Source: Planctomycetaceae bacterium | Lineage (GTDB): Bacteria > Planctomycetota > Phycisphaerae > UBA1845 > UTPLA1 | DNA length: 64,000 bases | Assembly (NCBI GenBank): GCA_011525745.1 | Contig: WYBU01000089.1 | Span: forward strand, 38,537-102,536 | Direction: 5' to 3' | Shown here: piece after piece, positions 8,635 through 15,625 of the stretch | Numbering within the stretch: the first letter of the stretch is position 1 | How the letters are laid out: the number at the start of each line of letters is the position of its first letter | Notes under the pieces: generated by a model | Told to the model about the DNA's origin: nothing | Database searches by the model: none | Seen by the model: the letters and a program-made list of their open reading frames with translations, nothing else | Made by a program: the position numbers and the translations under genes

Positions 8635-9102
8635 AGTAATGTTCGCGAATCGGAATCTGACACTCGTGGCCCTGGAAGGCCTGCTGCTGGCGGGCGCGGC
8701 CCACGCCCAGACCCTGCTGGCCACGGCCTTCACCTATCAGGGGCAACTCAAGGACGGCGGCAGCCCCGCCAATGGGACGTATGACCTGGAGTTCTCGCTC
8801 TACGACGGCGAGGACGGCGCGGCCGTGCTGGTCGCCGGGCCGATCTGCGTGGACGACGTGCAGGTCGTCGACGGGCTGTTCACCGCCGAACTGGATTTCG
8901 GCGCGGCCTTCGGCGGCGACGGACGCTGGCTAGAGATCGCCGTCCGCGCCGACGATATCCCCGCCAACTGCGACACGGGCGCCTACACGACGCTCGCCCC
9001 GCGCCAGCCGCTGACGGCCGCGCCGTACGCGCACTTTTCCACGAAGCCCTGGGCCACGAGCGGGAATGACATCTCCTACACGACCGGCAACGTCGGCATC
9101 GG
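8584..9102 (+). repeat. Direct repeat copy 2 (5' module of S74 family genes)
   Basis: Second copy of the block at 2486-3004, same orientation, 6098 bases away, no gaps and about 18 mismatches by eye. The sequences diverge completely after the first GNVGIGT motif, which marks a sharp recombination edge. Confidence 0.92.
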
Positions 9103-9916
9103 GACCAGCGACCCCCAACGGAAACTAGACGTGCTTGCCGGCGTCAACACGAGTCTGCGCGTCGGCCGGGACGGGGGCACGAACCTGGAGCTGAAGCATT
9201 TCAACACCGCGTTAACCGACGTGCCGGGCTCGGCGTTCGGCATGCAGGCGATCGGGCCGCTGCACAGTCACGTCGTTCTCGACGTGCAGGCCAATGACAA
9301 CGAGGACGGGTTCTACGTCCGCGTGCCCACGACCATGCAGATGAATCCGACCGTGGACAAGACCGTCCTGGCGGTCAAGGGCAACGGCCGGGTCGGCATC
9401 GGCACGGTGAGCCCGAGCGATCCGCTCACGGTCAACGGGGCCATCCGCTCGGTGAGCGGCGGGTTCAAGTACCCGGATGGCTCGGTGCAGACGACCGCCG
9501 CGTCAGCTCTGGCCGCCAACACCCGCACGCCGCAGCAGATCTCCCTGCTGCGCTGGTACGACGCCATTCAGACCGGACAGACGTTCGCCGTCGGCAGCAA
9601 CCCTTATGGCGTGGCCTTCGACGGGGCCAACATCTGGGTGACGAATAGCGGCAGCAGCAACGTGACCAAACTGCGGGCCTCCGACGGGGCCTATCTCGGC
9701 ACGTTCGCCGTCGGCAGCACCCCTTTGGGCGTGGCCTTCGACGGGGCCAACATCTGGGTGGCGAATTACTTCAGCAACAACGTGACCAAGCTGCGGGCCT
9801 CCGACGGGGCCTATCTCGGCACGTTCGCCGTCGGCCTCCAAACTTCCGGCGTGGCCTTCGACGGGGCCAACATCTGGGTGACGAATTCCGACAGTGGCAC
9901 CGTCTCCAAGCTCTAA
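8639..9916 (+). CDS. Secreted protein: S74-family 5' module joined to a truncated beta-propeller
   Basis: A 425-residue protein. Signal peptide and first beta domain (AFTYQGQLKDGGSPANGTYD) are almost identical to the 2541 protein. One NVGIGTSDPQRKLDV repeat follows, then a different middle part with VGIGTVSPSDPLTVNGA and FKYPDGSVQTTAA. The C-terminus is 2.75 copies of a 40-residue propeller-like repeat (VGSNPYGVAFDGANIWVTNS, then NVTKLRASDGAYLGTFA) encoded by a 120-bp tandem DNA repeat. It stops at TAA inside the third copy (TVSKL). A propeller needs more blades, and the S74 chaperone is absent, so the gene looks cut short. The GGAG at 8626 fixes the start at 8639. Confidence 0.82.
   Translation: MFANRNLTLVALEGLLLAGAAHAQTLLATAFTYQGQLKDGGSPANGTYDLEFSLYDGEDGAAVLVAGPICVDDVQVVDGLFTAELDFGAAFGGDGRWLEIAVRADDIPANCDTGAYTTLAPRQPLTAAPYAHFSTKPWATSGNDISYTTGNVGIGTSDPQRKLDVLAGVNTSLRVGRDGGTNLELKHFNTALTDVPGSAFGMQAIGPLHSHVVLDVQANDNEDGFYVRVPTTMQMNPTVDKTVLAVKGNGRVGIGTVSPSDPLTVNGAIRSVSGGFKYPDGSVQTTAASALAANTRTPQQISLLRWYDAIQTGQTFAVGSNPYGVAFDGANIWVTNSGSSNVTKLRASDGAYLGTFAVGSTPLGVAFDGANIWVANYFSNNVTKLRASDGAYLGTFAVGLQTSGVAFDGANIWVTNSDSGTVSKL
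9584..9913 (+). repeat. 120-bp tandem coding repeat, 2.75 copies
   Basis: Copies begin at 9584, 9704 and 9824 with TTCGCCGTCGGC. The period is exactly 120 bp (40 codons). Copies differ mainly in the 6-8 codons after GSxP and around the TNSGSS position. Recent duplication is likely, given the near identity. Confidence 0.9.
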
Positions 9917-9932
9917 CGGAAAGGATCGACCT

Positions 9933-10265
9933 ATAAATCCGAAGCATCAAACAAGGTTCACGCTTGCCGGCGTCACTTTGCTCACGGTTGGCGGCTCGGC
10001 GCCTGCTCAATGGCAGATCGACTGGCACACCCTCGACGGCGGCGGCATCCGCACGAGCAGTCCGATCAATTCCCTTACTGTCGCCGGAACCATCCGTTCA
10101 ATGAGCGGCGGTTGCAAGTTCCCCGACGACAGTGTGCTGACCACCGCCGCGGACGGCAGTCCACGGCTGACTTGCAGCAGCGATATTCATTACGACGGCG
10201 GCAGCAGTCGGCCTTGCCCCGGATTCCAAGGCCGCTACGTTACGCCCATCCTGAGTCCTCGTTGA
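9933..10265 (+). pseudogene. Chimeric secreted-protein remnant whose start codon is ATA
   Basis: An AAGGA sequence (9920-9924) stands about 8 bases before ATA AAT CCG AAG CAT, where ATG would be expected. Reading from there gives a signal-like stretch (RFTLAGVTLLTVGGSAPAQ) and then WQIDWHTLDGGG, the opening of a family of secreted planctomycete proteins. It then switches to SLTVAGTIRSMSGGCKFPDD, which matches the middle of the 8639 protein (LTVNGAIRSVSGGFKYPDG). The last 36 codons are not recognised. So the unit is a fusion of two families with a probable lost start. Translation from ATA cannot be excluded. It is convergent with the gene ending at 10345. Confidence 0.55.
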
Positions 10266-10344
10266 ACCCTCGCCGATCCACGCCAACCCAGCGTGCAAAC
10301 CCCATCCTATCATGCCTGTCAAGGGGGATAACTCGGACGGTCTC

Positions 10345-11037
10345 CTAGGCCGATCCCAGCAGGCACGCGACGAACGCATCTATGTCGCCGGGGCCGATCG
10401 CCTGATCGGGCGTTGCCTCGACGTCGCCGGAGCAAACGTCGTTCCAGCCCGGCGTTTGCGCCGTGAACAGCAGCCGCAGAAAGTCGCCGATGTCCTGCCC
10501 ATCGACCGCTCCATCGTGATTCATGTCGCAGGCCAGCGGCGCGAACGACGCCTCGACGGCCACGAACTTGCCCGGCGACAACTCCGACAGATTGATCCAG
10601 CCGAAGTTCTCGCCCCATGCGAAGCCCCTGAACCGGCCGTCGCATTCGATGCGCGCCGGATCCGGCGGGACCGCGAGGATGCCGCCGTCGAAGTTGATCC
10701 AACCGACGTTCTCGCCCCAGGCGTAGCCGAACAGGCTGCCATCGGGCGCCACGTTGACGCCGGCGTCGGTCCCATCCGCCAGGCTGTAGAACGTGCCGCC
10801 GACGGGCGTGCCATCGCCGAAGTTGATCCAGCCGACGTTCTCGGCCCAGGCAAAGCCGGACAGGAAAGTGCCGTGGACGACGACGCCCTGGTCGGGCACG
10901 GCCTCGGCGCGCCAGTTGATCCAGCCGAGGTTCTCGGTCCAGGCGTAACAATTGACCGGGTCGATGTTGGATTGCGCCGCCGCGTGCTGCGACGCACACA
11001 AGACCATCAAGAACACTGCCGAAATCCATGGGTACAT
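10345..11037 (-). CDS. Secreted GWIN-repeat protein with dockerin-like C-terminus
   Basis: A 230-residue secreted protein. Start 11037 follows a strong GAGGAG. The signal peptide (MYPWISAVFLMVLCAS, then QHAAAQ) is followed by four repeats: YAWTENLGWINW, FAWAENVGWINF, YAWGENVGWINF and FAWGENFGWINL, spaced about 35 residues apart. Each repeat has invariant Trp, Glu-Asn and Gly-Trp-Ile-Asn, which suggests a repeated beta unit. The C-terminus is a dockerin-like pair (CDMNHDGAVDGQDIGDFL and IGPGDIDAFVACLLG), as in the protein ending at 8453. Function unknown; probably cell-surface or extracellular. The leader of this gene contains a dispersed repeat also found at 61.57 kb. Confidence 0.85.
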   Translation of the reverse strand: MYPWISAVFLMVLCASQHAAAQSNIDPVNCYAWTENLGWINWRAEAVPDQGVVVHGTFLSGFAWAENVGWINFGDGTPVGGTFYSLADGTDAGVNVAPDGSLFGYAWGENVGWINFDGGILAVPPDPARIECDGRFRGFAWGENFGWINLSELSPGKFVAVEASFAPLACDMNHDGAVDGQDIGDFLRLLFTAQTPGWNDVCSGDVEATPDQAIGPGDIDAFVACLLGSA

Positions 11038-11054
11038 CTTGCTTCTCCTCAATA

Positions 11055-11180
11055 TGGCATCGCGCGGAAATAAGTTGAACGATTGGAAGAGGGGTGTTAC
11101 GGGCGTCCCGCCCGTCCGGCACGGGCAAGATGCCCGTACCTCCCAGGACAATCGTTCTGGTTATTTGTGCGCGACTCCTG
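11055..11180 (-). repeat. Dispersed repeat copy 1 (about 125 bp, with two short palindromes)
   Basis: Starts GGCATCGCGCGGAAATAAG and ends TTTGTGCGCGACTCCT. It matches 61571-61697 in the same orientation with few mismatches. It contains two short inverted repeats: GGGCG-TCC-CGCCC and ACGGGC-AAGAT-GCCCGT. In both places it lies just 3' of the stop codon of a minus-strand gene. Confidence 0.8.
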
Positions 11181-11194
11181 AACCGGCCGCGGAA

Positions 11195-12157
11195 CTACAG
11201 GCCGTAATTCGCGTGCGGATTCGTGTTGGTGGCAATGTTTGCCCCGGTCACGATGGGACCGCTGGCGTTGCCGGCCGCGATGTCGTAGTTAGCGGCATTT
11301 CCGCCGGCGGAATTGCCGATGATCAGGTTGTTTCCGGCGTCGACATCGATCCCCCGATCGTTGCCCGTCACGTGGTTTCGTTCGATGCGGCAGAGGTTTG
11401 CGGTCACGTGAATGCCCGCGCCGACGCCGGCGCCGGACCCGTTGCCGTCGCAGAGATTATGTCGAATGACGCAGCGATTGGCGGCGTGGATGCCGTCGCC
11501 CGTGTTTCGAAACGCGAAGCAGCGCTCGATGATCGTCTGGAGCAAAGCGGATATGCTGTGGCTGCCGTTGTCGGCGGCCTCGCAATCGATGACGATCCCG
11601 CCTTCGTTGACGACAATGCCGATGTTGCCGTTACTCCGGGCGATGCAACCGGACACTCGAGCCTGGTTGGCTGCGCGAATGCCGCGCGCGCCGTTTTCCT
11701 CGACGATCACATCGCAGACAATCACGCCCACGCAATTGCTCAGGTCGATTCCATCGCTGCCCCATCCGCGCACGGTCCCGTTTCGCACCACGACGTCGCG
11801 GACGCCGGCGGTGACGCGCACGCCGTCGAACGTTTGCGCTGCCCCGATGACGTGGAAGCCCATCAGGTCCAGCGTCACGTTGCCCGAAGCGATTTCGATG
11901 CCGGACTTGCCGGCCGTGCCCTGAACGTTCGCAGTCAGGTAATACGAGCCGGGTTGTGTGATCTGGAACAGGCTCGAGCCGTTCCCCGGCGTATTCGCGT
12001 CATTGACCGCGATGCGCGGCTCCAGATGGTCGAGCGGCTTCATTGTCGGGCCGATCGGCCCGGCCGGGGGGTTCAGGTCTCCCGCCCGCAGCGCGCTGGG
12101 CGCCAGCAGGGCGGACATCACAAGTGTCACGGTCCGTGCGTTGATGTAGTCGCGCAT
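11195..12157 (-). CDS. Secreted right-handed beta-helix protein (paralog 3 of a tandem array)
   Basis: A 320-residue secreted protein. The signal peptide ends SALRAGDLNPP. The conserved N-terminus PPAGPIGPTMKPLDHLEPRI and ITQPGSYYLTANV is shared by all three tandem genes. The rest is a parallel beta-helix with turns such as IVVRNGTVRGWG, VIVEENGARGIRA and VEGCIARSN-like units, ending in NLIIGNSAGGNAANYDIAAG. Family knowledge: these resemble NosD/PF13229 pectin-lyase folds, used for carbohydrate binding or cleavage. No catalytic residues can be assigned. The start at 12157 is supported by GGGAG. It is separated by only 17 bases from the stop of the upstream paralog, so the array is probably one transcript. 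Confidence 0.85.
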   Translation of the reverse strand: MRDYINARTVTLVMSALLAPSALRAGDLNPPAGPIGPTMKPLDHLEPRIAVNDANTPGNGSSLFQITQPGSYYLTANVQGTAGKSGIEIASGNVTLDLMGFHVIGAAQTFDGVRVTAGVRDVVVRNGTVRGWGSDGIDLSNCVGVIVCDVIVEENGARGIRAANQARVSGCIARSNGNIGIVVNEGGIVIDCEAADNGSHSISALLQTIIERCFAFRNTGDGIHAANRCVIRHNLCDGNGSGAGVGAGIHVTANLCRIERNHVTGNDRGIDVDAGNNLIIGNSAGGNAANYDIAAGNASGPIVTGANIATNTNPHANYGL

Positions 12158-12174
12158 GTCGTTGCTCCCGTTGC

Positions 12175-13215
12175 CTAATAGCCGATGTTCGCCCACGGGT
12201 TTCCGCTGGTGATCTGGCCGGGGTTGTTCAGGATCGTGCCGAAATGGTTGCCGCTGCCGATGCTGTAGTTGGTCGTGTTCCCTCCGGCGCTGTTGCGGAT
12301 GATGAGGTTGGCGCTTCCAGCGGTGCTCACGCCGACGCCATTCAGCGTGCAATGATTCTCCTCGATCCGGCTGCGGGTGCCCGTAACGTTGATTCCCACA
12401 AAGCCGTTCAAATCGCAGTTGTTTCCGCGGATGGAGCACGATCCGCTGTTTCGAATGCCGTCCACGTTGTTCCTGCGAGATTGGCAGTTGATGACGGTCG
12501 AGCCGACGGAAACCGAGATTCCGTGACCGCCGTTGTTCTCGGCGGTGCAGTGGGAGACGATCGATCCATTATCCGTGCTGATGCCCGTCCCACCGTTGTC
12601 CAGCGCCGTGCACGACCGCAGCACGTTGGTGCCCGCGTTGGTTGAGATGAAGCCGTTCCCGCTGTTCAGGCTCGCCGTGCAGTTCGTCACGACCGCTCCC
12701 CGACAAAGGACGAAACCATGGCTCCCGTTGCTGGATGAGTGCAGGCCGTCGAGATGCGCGCCGATGCCGATCTCATCGCTGGAGCTTGCGCCATGCCGAA
12801 GATCGACGCCATCCTGCCCCCAGCCGGTGACGGTTCCGTTGCGGATGGTGATGTTGCTACGTGCGCCGTGGACGGAAATGCCGTCGAGCGAAGCGATCGA
12901 CCCCTGAAGCGCGAAGCCCATGAGGTCAACGGTCACGTTGCTGGCGGCGATCACGATTCCGTGGCGGTTGAGCTGACCGGTCACGTTTCCGGTCAGGTGG
13001 TACGACCCGCTTTGCGTGATCCGGAAGCGCGAAAGCCCGTCGCCCGGAGTGTTCTGGGCGTTGATCGCGATCCGCGGCTCAACCTGATCCAGCGGCTTCA
13101 TCGTCGGACCGATCGGCCCGGCCGGCGGGTCCAGGTCGCCGGCGCGCGCCGGCGCGACGACGGCGGTGATAATCAACACGAACGACAGCACGCGGTGCGG
13201 ACATGCGAGAGTCAT
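12175..13215 (-). CDS. Secreted right-handed beta-helix protein (paralog 2)
   Basis: A 346-residue paralog of the neighbours. GGAGG precedes the start. The signal peptide runs LSFVLIITAVVAPARAGDLD. The conserved head has PPAGPIGPTMKPLDQVEPRI and the phrase ITQSGSYHLTGNV. Beta-helix turns include ITIRNGTVTGWGQDGVDLR, VVTNCTASLNSGNGF and TVINCQSRRNNVDGI. The end IIRNSAGGNTTNYSIGSG matches the end of paralog 3, and all three finish with an asparagine-aromatic motif (NPWANIGY here, NPHANYGL and DPNVNFTY in the others). The shared head and tail with divergent turns suggest duplication followed by change of the binding face. Confidence 0.85.
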   Translation of the reverse strand: MTLACPHRVLSFVLIITAVVAPARAGDLDPPAGPIGPTMKPLDQVEPRIAINAQNTPGDGLSRFRITQSGSYHLTGNVTGQLNRHGIVIAASNVTVDLMGFALQGSIASLDGISVHGARSNITIRNGTVTGWGQDGVDLRHGASSSDEIGIGAHLDGLHSSSNGSHGFVLCRGAVVTNCTASLNSGNGFISTNAGTNVLRSCTALDNGGTGISTDNGSIVSHCTAENNGGHGISVSVGSTVINCQSRRNNVDGIRNSGSCSIRGNNCDLNGFVGINVTGTRSRIEENHCTLNGVGVSTAGSANLIIRNSAGGNTTNYSIGSGNHFGTILNNPGQITSGNPWANIGY

Positions 13216-13236
13216 GGGATTCCTCCAACAGTCATG

Positions 13237-14700
13237 TCAGTATGTGAAGTTGACGTTTGGGTCGGTGTTTCCCGGCGCTGTGCCTCCAGCGGCGCCGGTA
13301 AAACCACCAGTGGTGAATGCGATGACCGCTTGGCACACGTTTCCGCTGGCGATGTCCCAGTGAACGGTGTTGCCGGAGCAGGTGTTGCGTCGGATGATGT
13401 TGCCCGAACCGTCGACGTCGATCCCGCGCCGGTTGTCGGTGCAGTTATTGTCTTCGATGCGGTTGTCTGCGCCGGTCACAAAAATACCGGCGCCGTCTGT
13501 AGGAGCGAGGCCGTTGCCGTCACAAGTGTTCCCGCGCACGGTCGAGTCCGCCGTCACACGCACGCCGTTCAATGAGTTCTGAGAGGCGGTGCAAGCGGCA
13601 ATCGTCGAGCCGTCGCCCGCCGCGATGCCGTCAGCGCCGTTCAGGCGCGCCGTGCAGTCGCGGATCGTGCAGCCCGCGCCCGTGTTGACGCCGTTCAACC
13701 CGTTGCTCGACGTCGAGCATCCGCTGATCGTGCAGCCAAGCCCCGCGAGGATGCCGTTGCCCGTGTTGCCCACGGCCGTGGAACCGCTCACCGTGCTGTT
13801 CGGCGCGTTGACGCTGATGCCGTTCAGGCTGTTGCCGAAGGCCGTGCAGTGGGTGACCGTGCAGCCGCTTCCGGCCGAGATGCCCTGCTGTCCGTTTTCG
13901 CCCGCGGCGCATGCGATGATTGTTGTGCCGGACGAAATGCTGAAGCCACTGAGCGTGTTGCTCTGCGCCGTGCTGCGCGTGACGGTGCTGTTCGAACCGG
14001 CGGTGATTCCGATGCCCACGTTCTGTACGGCGCTGCACGCGGACACCGTGCTGTGCGCGCCGGCCGAGATGCCGCCGCCGCCCTGATTGCCCGTGGCAAT
14101 GCACGACTCAAGAATCCCGCCGTTGCTGACAGCGATTCCGACAAACCCGTTCGAGGCCGCGCGGCAGCCACGCACCGTTGTGTGAAAGCCACCGCGGATG
14201 CCGAACAGACCATTTCCGGAAGCGACGACGTTTTCGACGAGCGACAGCTCGCCCCCGCCGGCCGCAAGCTCGATGCCGCTGCCGCCCCAGTCCTCGACTG
14301 TTCCGTTTCGGACGGTCAGGCGATGAATGCCGATGCTGAGGCTGCTGCGAACGCCGTCCGTCGAGCCAGGAACGCCGCGCACCGCGAACCCCATCAGATC
14401 AATGGTGACGCCGGCCGCGGCGATCTCGATTCCCGCCTTGCCCGCAACGCCGATCACGTTGCCGGTCACGTAATACGACCCCGGCTGCGTGATCTGGAAC
14501 AGCGCGTCGGCGTTTCCGGGCGTGTTCTGCGCGTTGATCGCAACGCGCGGCTCCACCTGGTCGAGCGGCTTCATCGTCGGCCCGATCGGCCCGGCCGGCG
14601 GGTCCAGCTCGCCAGCCGCGGCGTTCATCGCCACCCATGTTGCCAGTGTCGCCGCGAAAATCACGCACGTCGCGCCGATGGCCTTGCATGTTACGTTCAT
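13237..14700 (-). CDS. Secreted right-handed beta-helix protein (paralog 1, longest)
   Basis: A 487-residue paralog, first gene of the array. The start at 14700 (MNVTCKAIGA) is chosen over 14721 because GAGGGTGA stands at a proper distance. The head is again PPAGPIGPTMKPLDQVEPRV. It has more helix turns than the others: repeats of about 23 residues with the pattern STVSACSAVQNVGIGI, TVTRSTAQSNTLSGF, CTVTHCTAFGNSLNGI, CTISGCSTSSNGLNGV. These are almost regular and probably expanded by internal duplication. The C-terminus carries IIRRNTCSGNTVHWDIASG. A short hairpin (AACGTCC/GGGCGTT with one wobble) lies just before the ribosome site. Confidence 0.87.
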   Translation of the reverse strand: MNVTCKAIGATCVIFAATLATWVAMNAAAGELDPPAGPIGPTMKPLDQVEPRVAINAQNTPGNADALFQITQPGSYYVTGNVIGVAGKAGIEIAAAGVTIDLMGFAVRGVPGSTDGVRSSLSIGIHRLTVRNGTVEDWGGSGIELAAGGGELSLVENVVASGNGLFGIRGGFHTTVRGCRAASNGFVGIAVSNGGILESCIATGNQGGGGISAGAHSTVSACSAVQNVGIGITAGSNSTVTRSTAQSNTLSGFSISSGTTIIACAAGENGQQGISAGSGCTVTHCTAFGNSLNGISVNAPNSTVSGSTAVGNTGNGILAGLGCTISGCSTSSNGLNGVNTGAGCTIRDCTARLNGADGIAAGDGSTIAACTASQNSLNGVRVTADSTVRGNTCDGNGLAPTDGAGIFVTGADNRIEDNNCTDNRRGIDVDGSGNIIRRNTCSGNTVHWDIASGNVCQAVIAFTTGGFTGAAGGTAPGNTDPNVNFTY

Positions 14701-14911
14701 GATTGTCACCCTCGCTTCCAACGCCCGCTCAGGGACGTTGCCCGATTGAATTCACCCTCTGGGCCACCCCGTCCGCGCGGCCTCGATGGCATCGCGAAAC
14801 GCACTTCGGAATTCCTGAATGCGATGCACACCTCGCCCCAAAAGAGCGCTCCCCCGCATGTCGGAGGAGCGCTCGTCGGTTGGTCGCCCCCCTCGGCGAC
14901 CTCGCCGCGAC

Positions 14912-15322
14912 TTACTGTCGCTGTAGCTCGAACTCCACGTCGAAGTTGGCCGTCCCGTGCGCCCGGGCCGTCCCGACGAGGTTGCCGTCGTCGTCGATCG
15001 TGGCCGATACCAGGTAGGGAATCGTCACGTCCGGCGGATTCAGCAGTACCAAGTGGCCGAAGCCGTTGTTATTGATGTGTCCGGTGAGCGTGCCGGTCAC
15101 GCCGTTGGCAAGATTCACCACCGTGCCGTTCAGCACGCCGGTCGCCGAGATGTCGTACGTCAGCGTGCCGAACCCGCCGGCGCTGGTCGTAAACGTACCC
15201 GCCCACGAACCGGCGAACGGACTGCTCGGCGGATACGCCGCCAGCGGCGCGGCAGCCACGATGCCGCATACGGCCGCCGCCAGTGCGGCCGGTACAACGA
15301 TGGATCGGATGCGAAAAAACAT
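14912..15322 (-). CDS. Small secreted protein of unknown function
   Basis: A 136-residue secreted protein. GGGAGG precedes the ATG at 15322. The signal peptide is MFFRIRSIVVPAALAAAVCG with a cleavage area near APLAAY. The mature part is beta-rich and Gly/Thr-rich: FAGSWAGTFTTSAGGFGTL, ISATGVLNGTVVN, GVTGTLTGHINNNGFG and a final VEFELQRQ. The repeated G-x-L-T/N-G-T pattern fits a small beta barrel or sandwich. It shares its 5' leader with the unrelated PQQ-like gene upstream (see 15344-15384). Not recognised as a named family. Confidence 0.8.
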   Translation of the reverse strand: MFFRIRSIVVPAALAAAVCGIVAAAPLAAYPPSSPFAGSWAGTFTTSAGGFGTLTYDISATGVLNGTVVNLANGVTGTLTGHINNNGFGHLVLLNPPDVTIPYLVSATIDDDGNLVGTARAHGTANFDVEFELQRQ

Positions 15323-15625
15323 GTCAAACCTCCCGTGAAAAGCGGTCCGCATCACGGACCCTGCCCGGCAAGCGCGTGCGGACCCCGGAATCGCGCTCGC
15401 CGGCGCCGGACGGCCCCTTGCCGCCGCGGCCGAATCACTTTGAACGTGTCTGAAGAAGCTCAATCGAACCGCGGCCCTGAACGCGACCAGTGCGTGAGCG
15501 TGAAGGGAGCGGCGAGTTGCCGTCGGCACAATCGTTACGCATTCCTGCGACTATTTGCTCTCAATGGGGCATTTCACTCACGTTCCCAAGGCGCCATCGG
15601 CGCGGCCGAAGCGCCAAGAAAACCG
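15323..15625. other. Intergenic region holding a structured leader
   Basis: The part next to 15322 is the shared leader described at 15344-15384. The remainder up to 15625 has no convincing gene. Confidence 0.5.
15344..15384 (-). promoter_or_regulatory. Structured 5' leader with alternative hairpins, upstream of the 15322 gene
   Basis: On the given strand GGTCCGCA (15344-15351) can pair with TGCGGACC (15377-15384). Its first six bases can instead pair with CGGACC (15355-15360). The two pairings exclude each other, as in attenuators and riboswitches. The region aligns with the leader of the 17140 gene over about 110 bp including CGCGTGCGGACC. Function is inferred only from structure and conservation. 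Confidence 0.45.

Noticed and set aside
2541..9916. Prophage tail genes (S74 and GIGT repeats)
   Set aside because: The proteins have signal peptides, and no capsid, terminase, portal, lysis or integrase genes lie nearby. S74 domains also occur in bacterial surface proteins.
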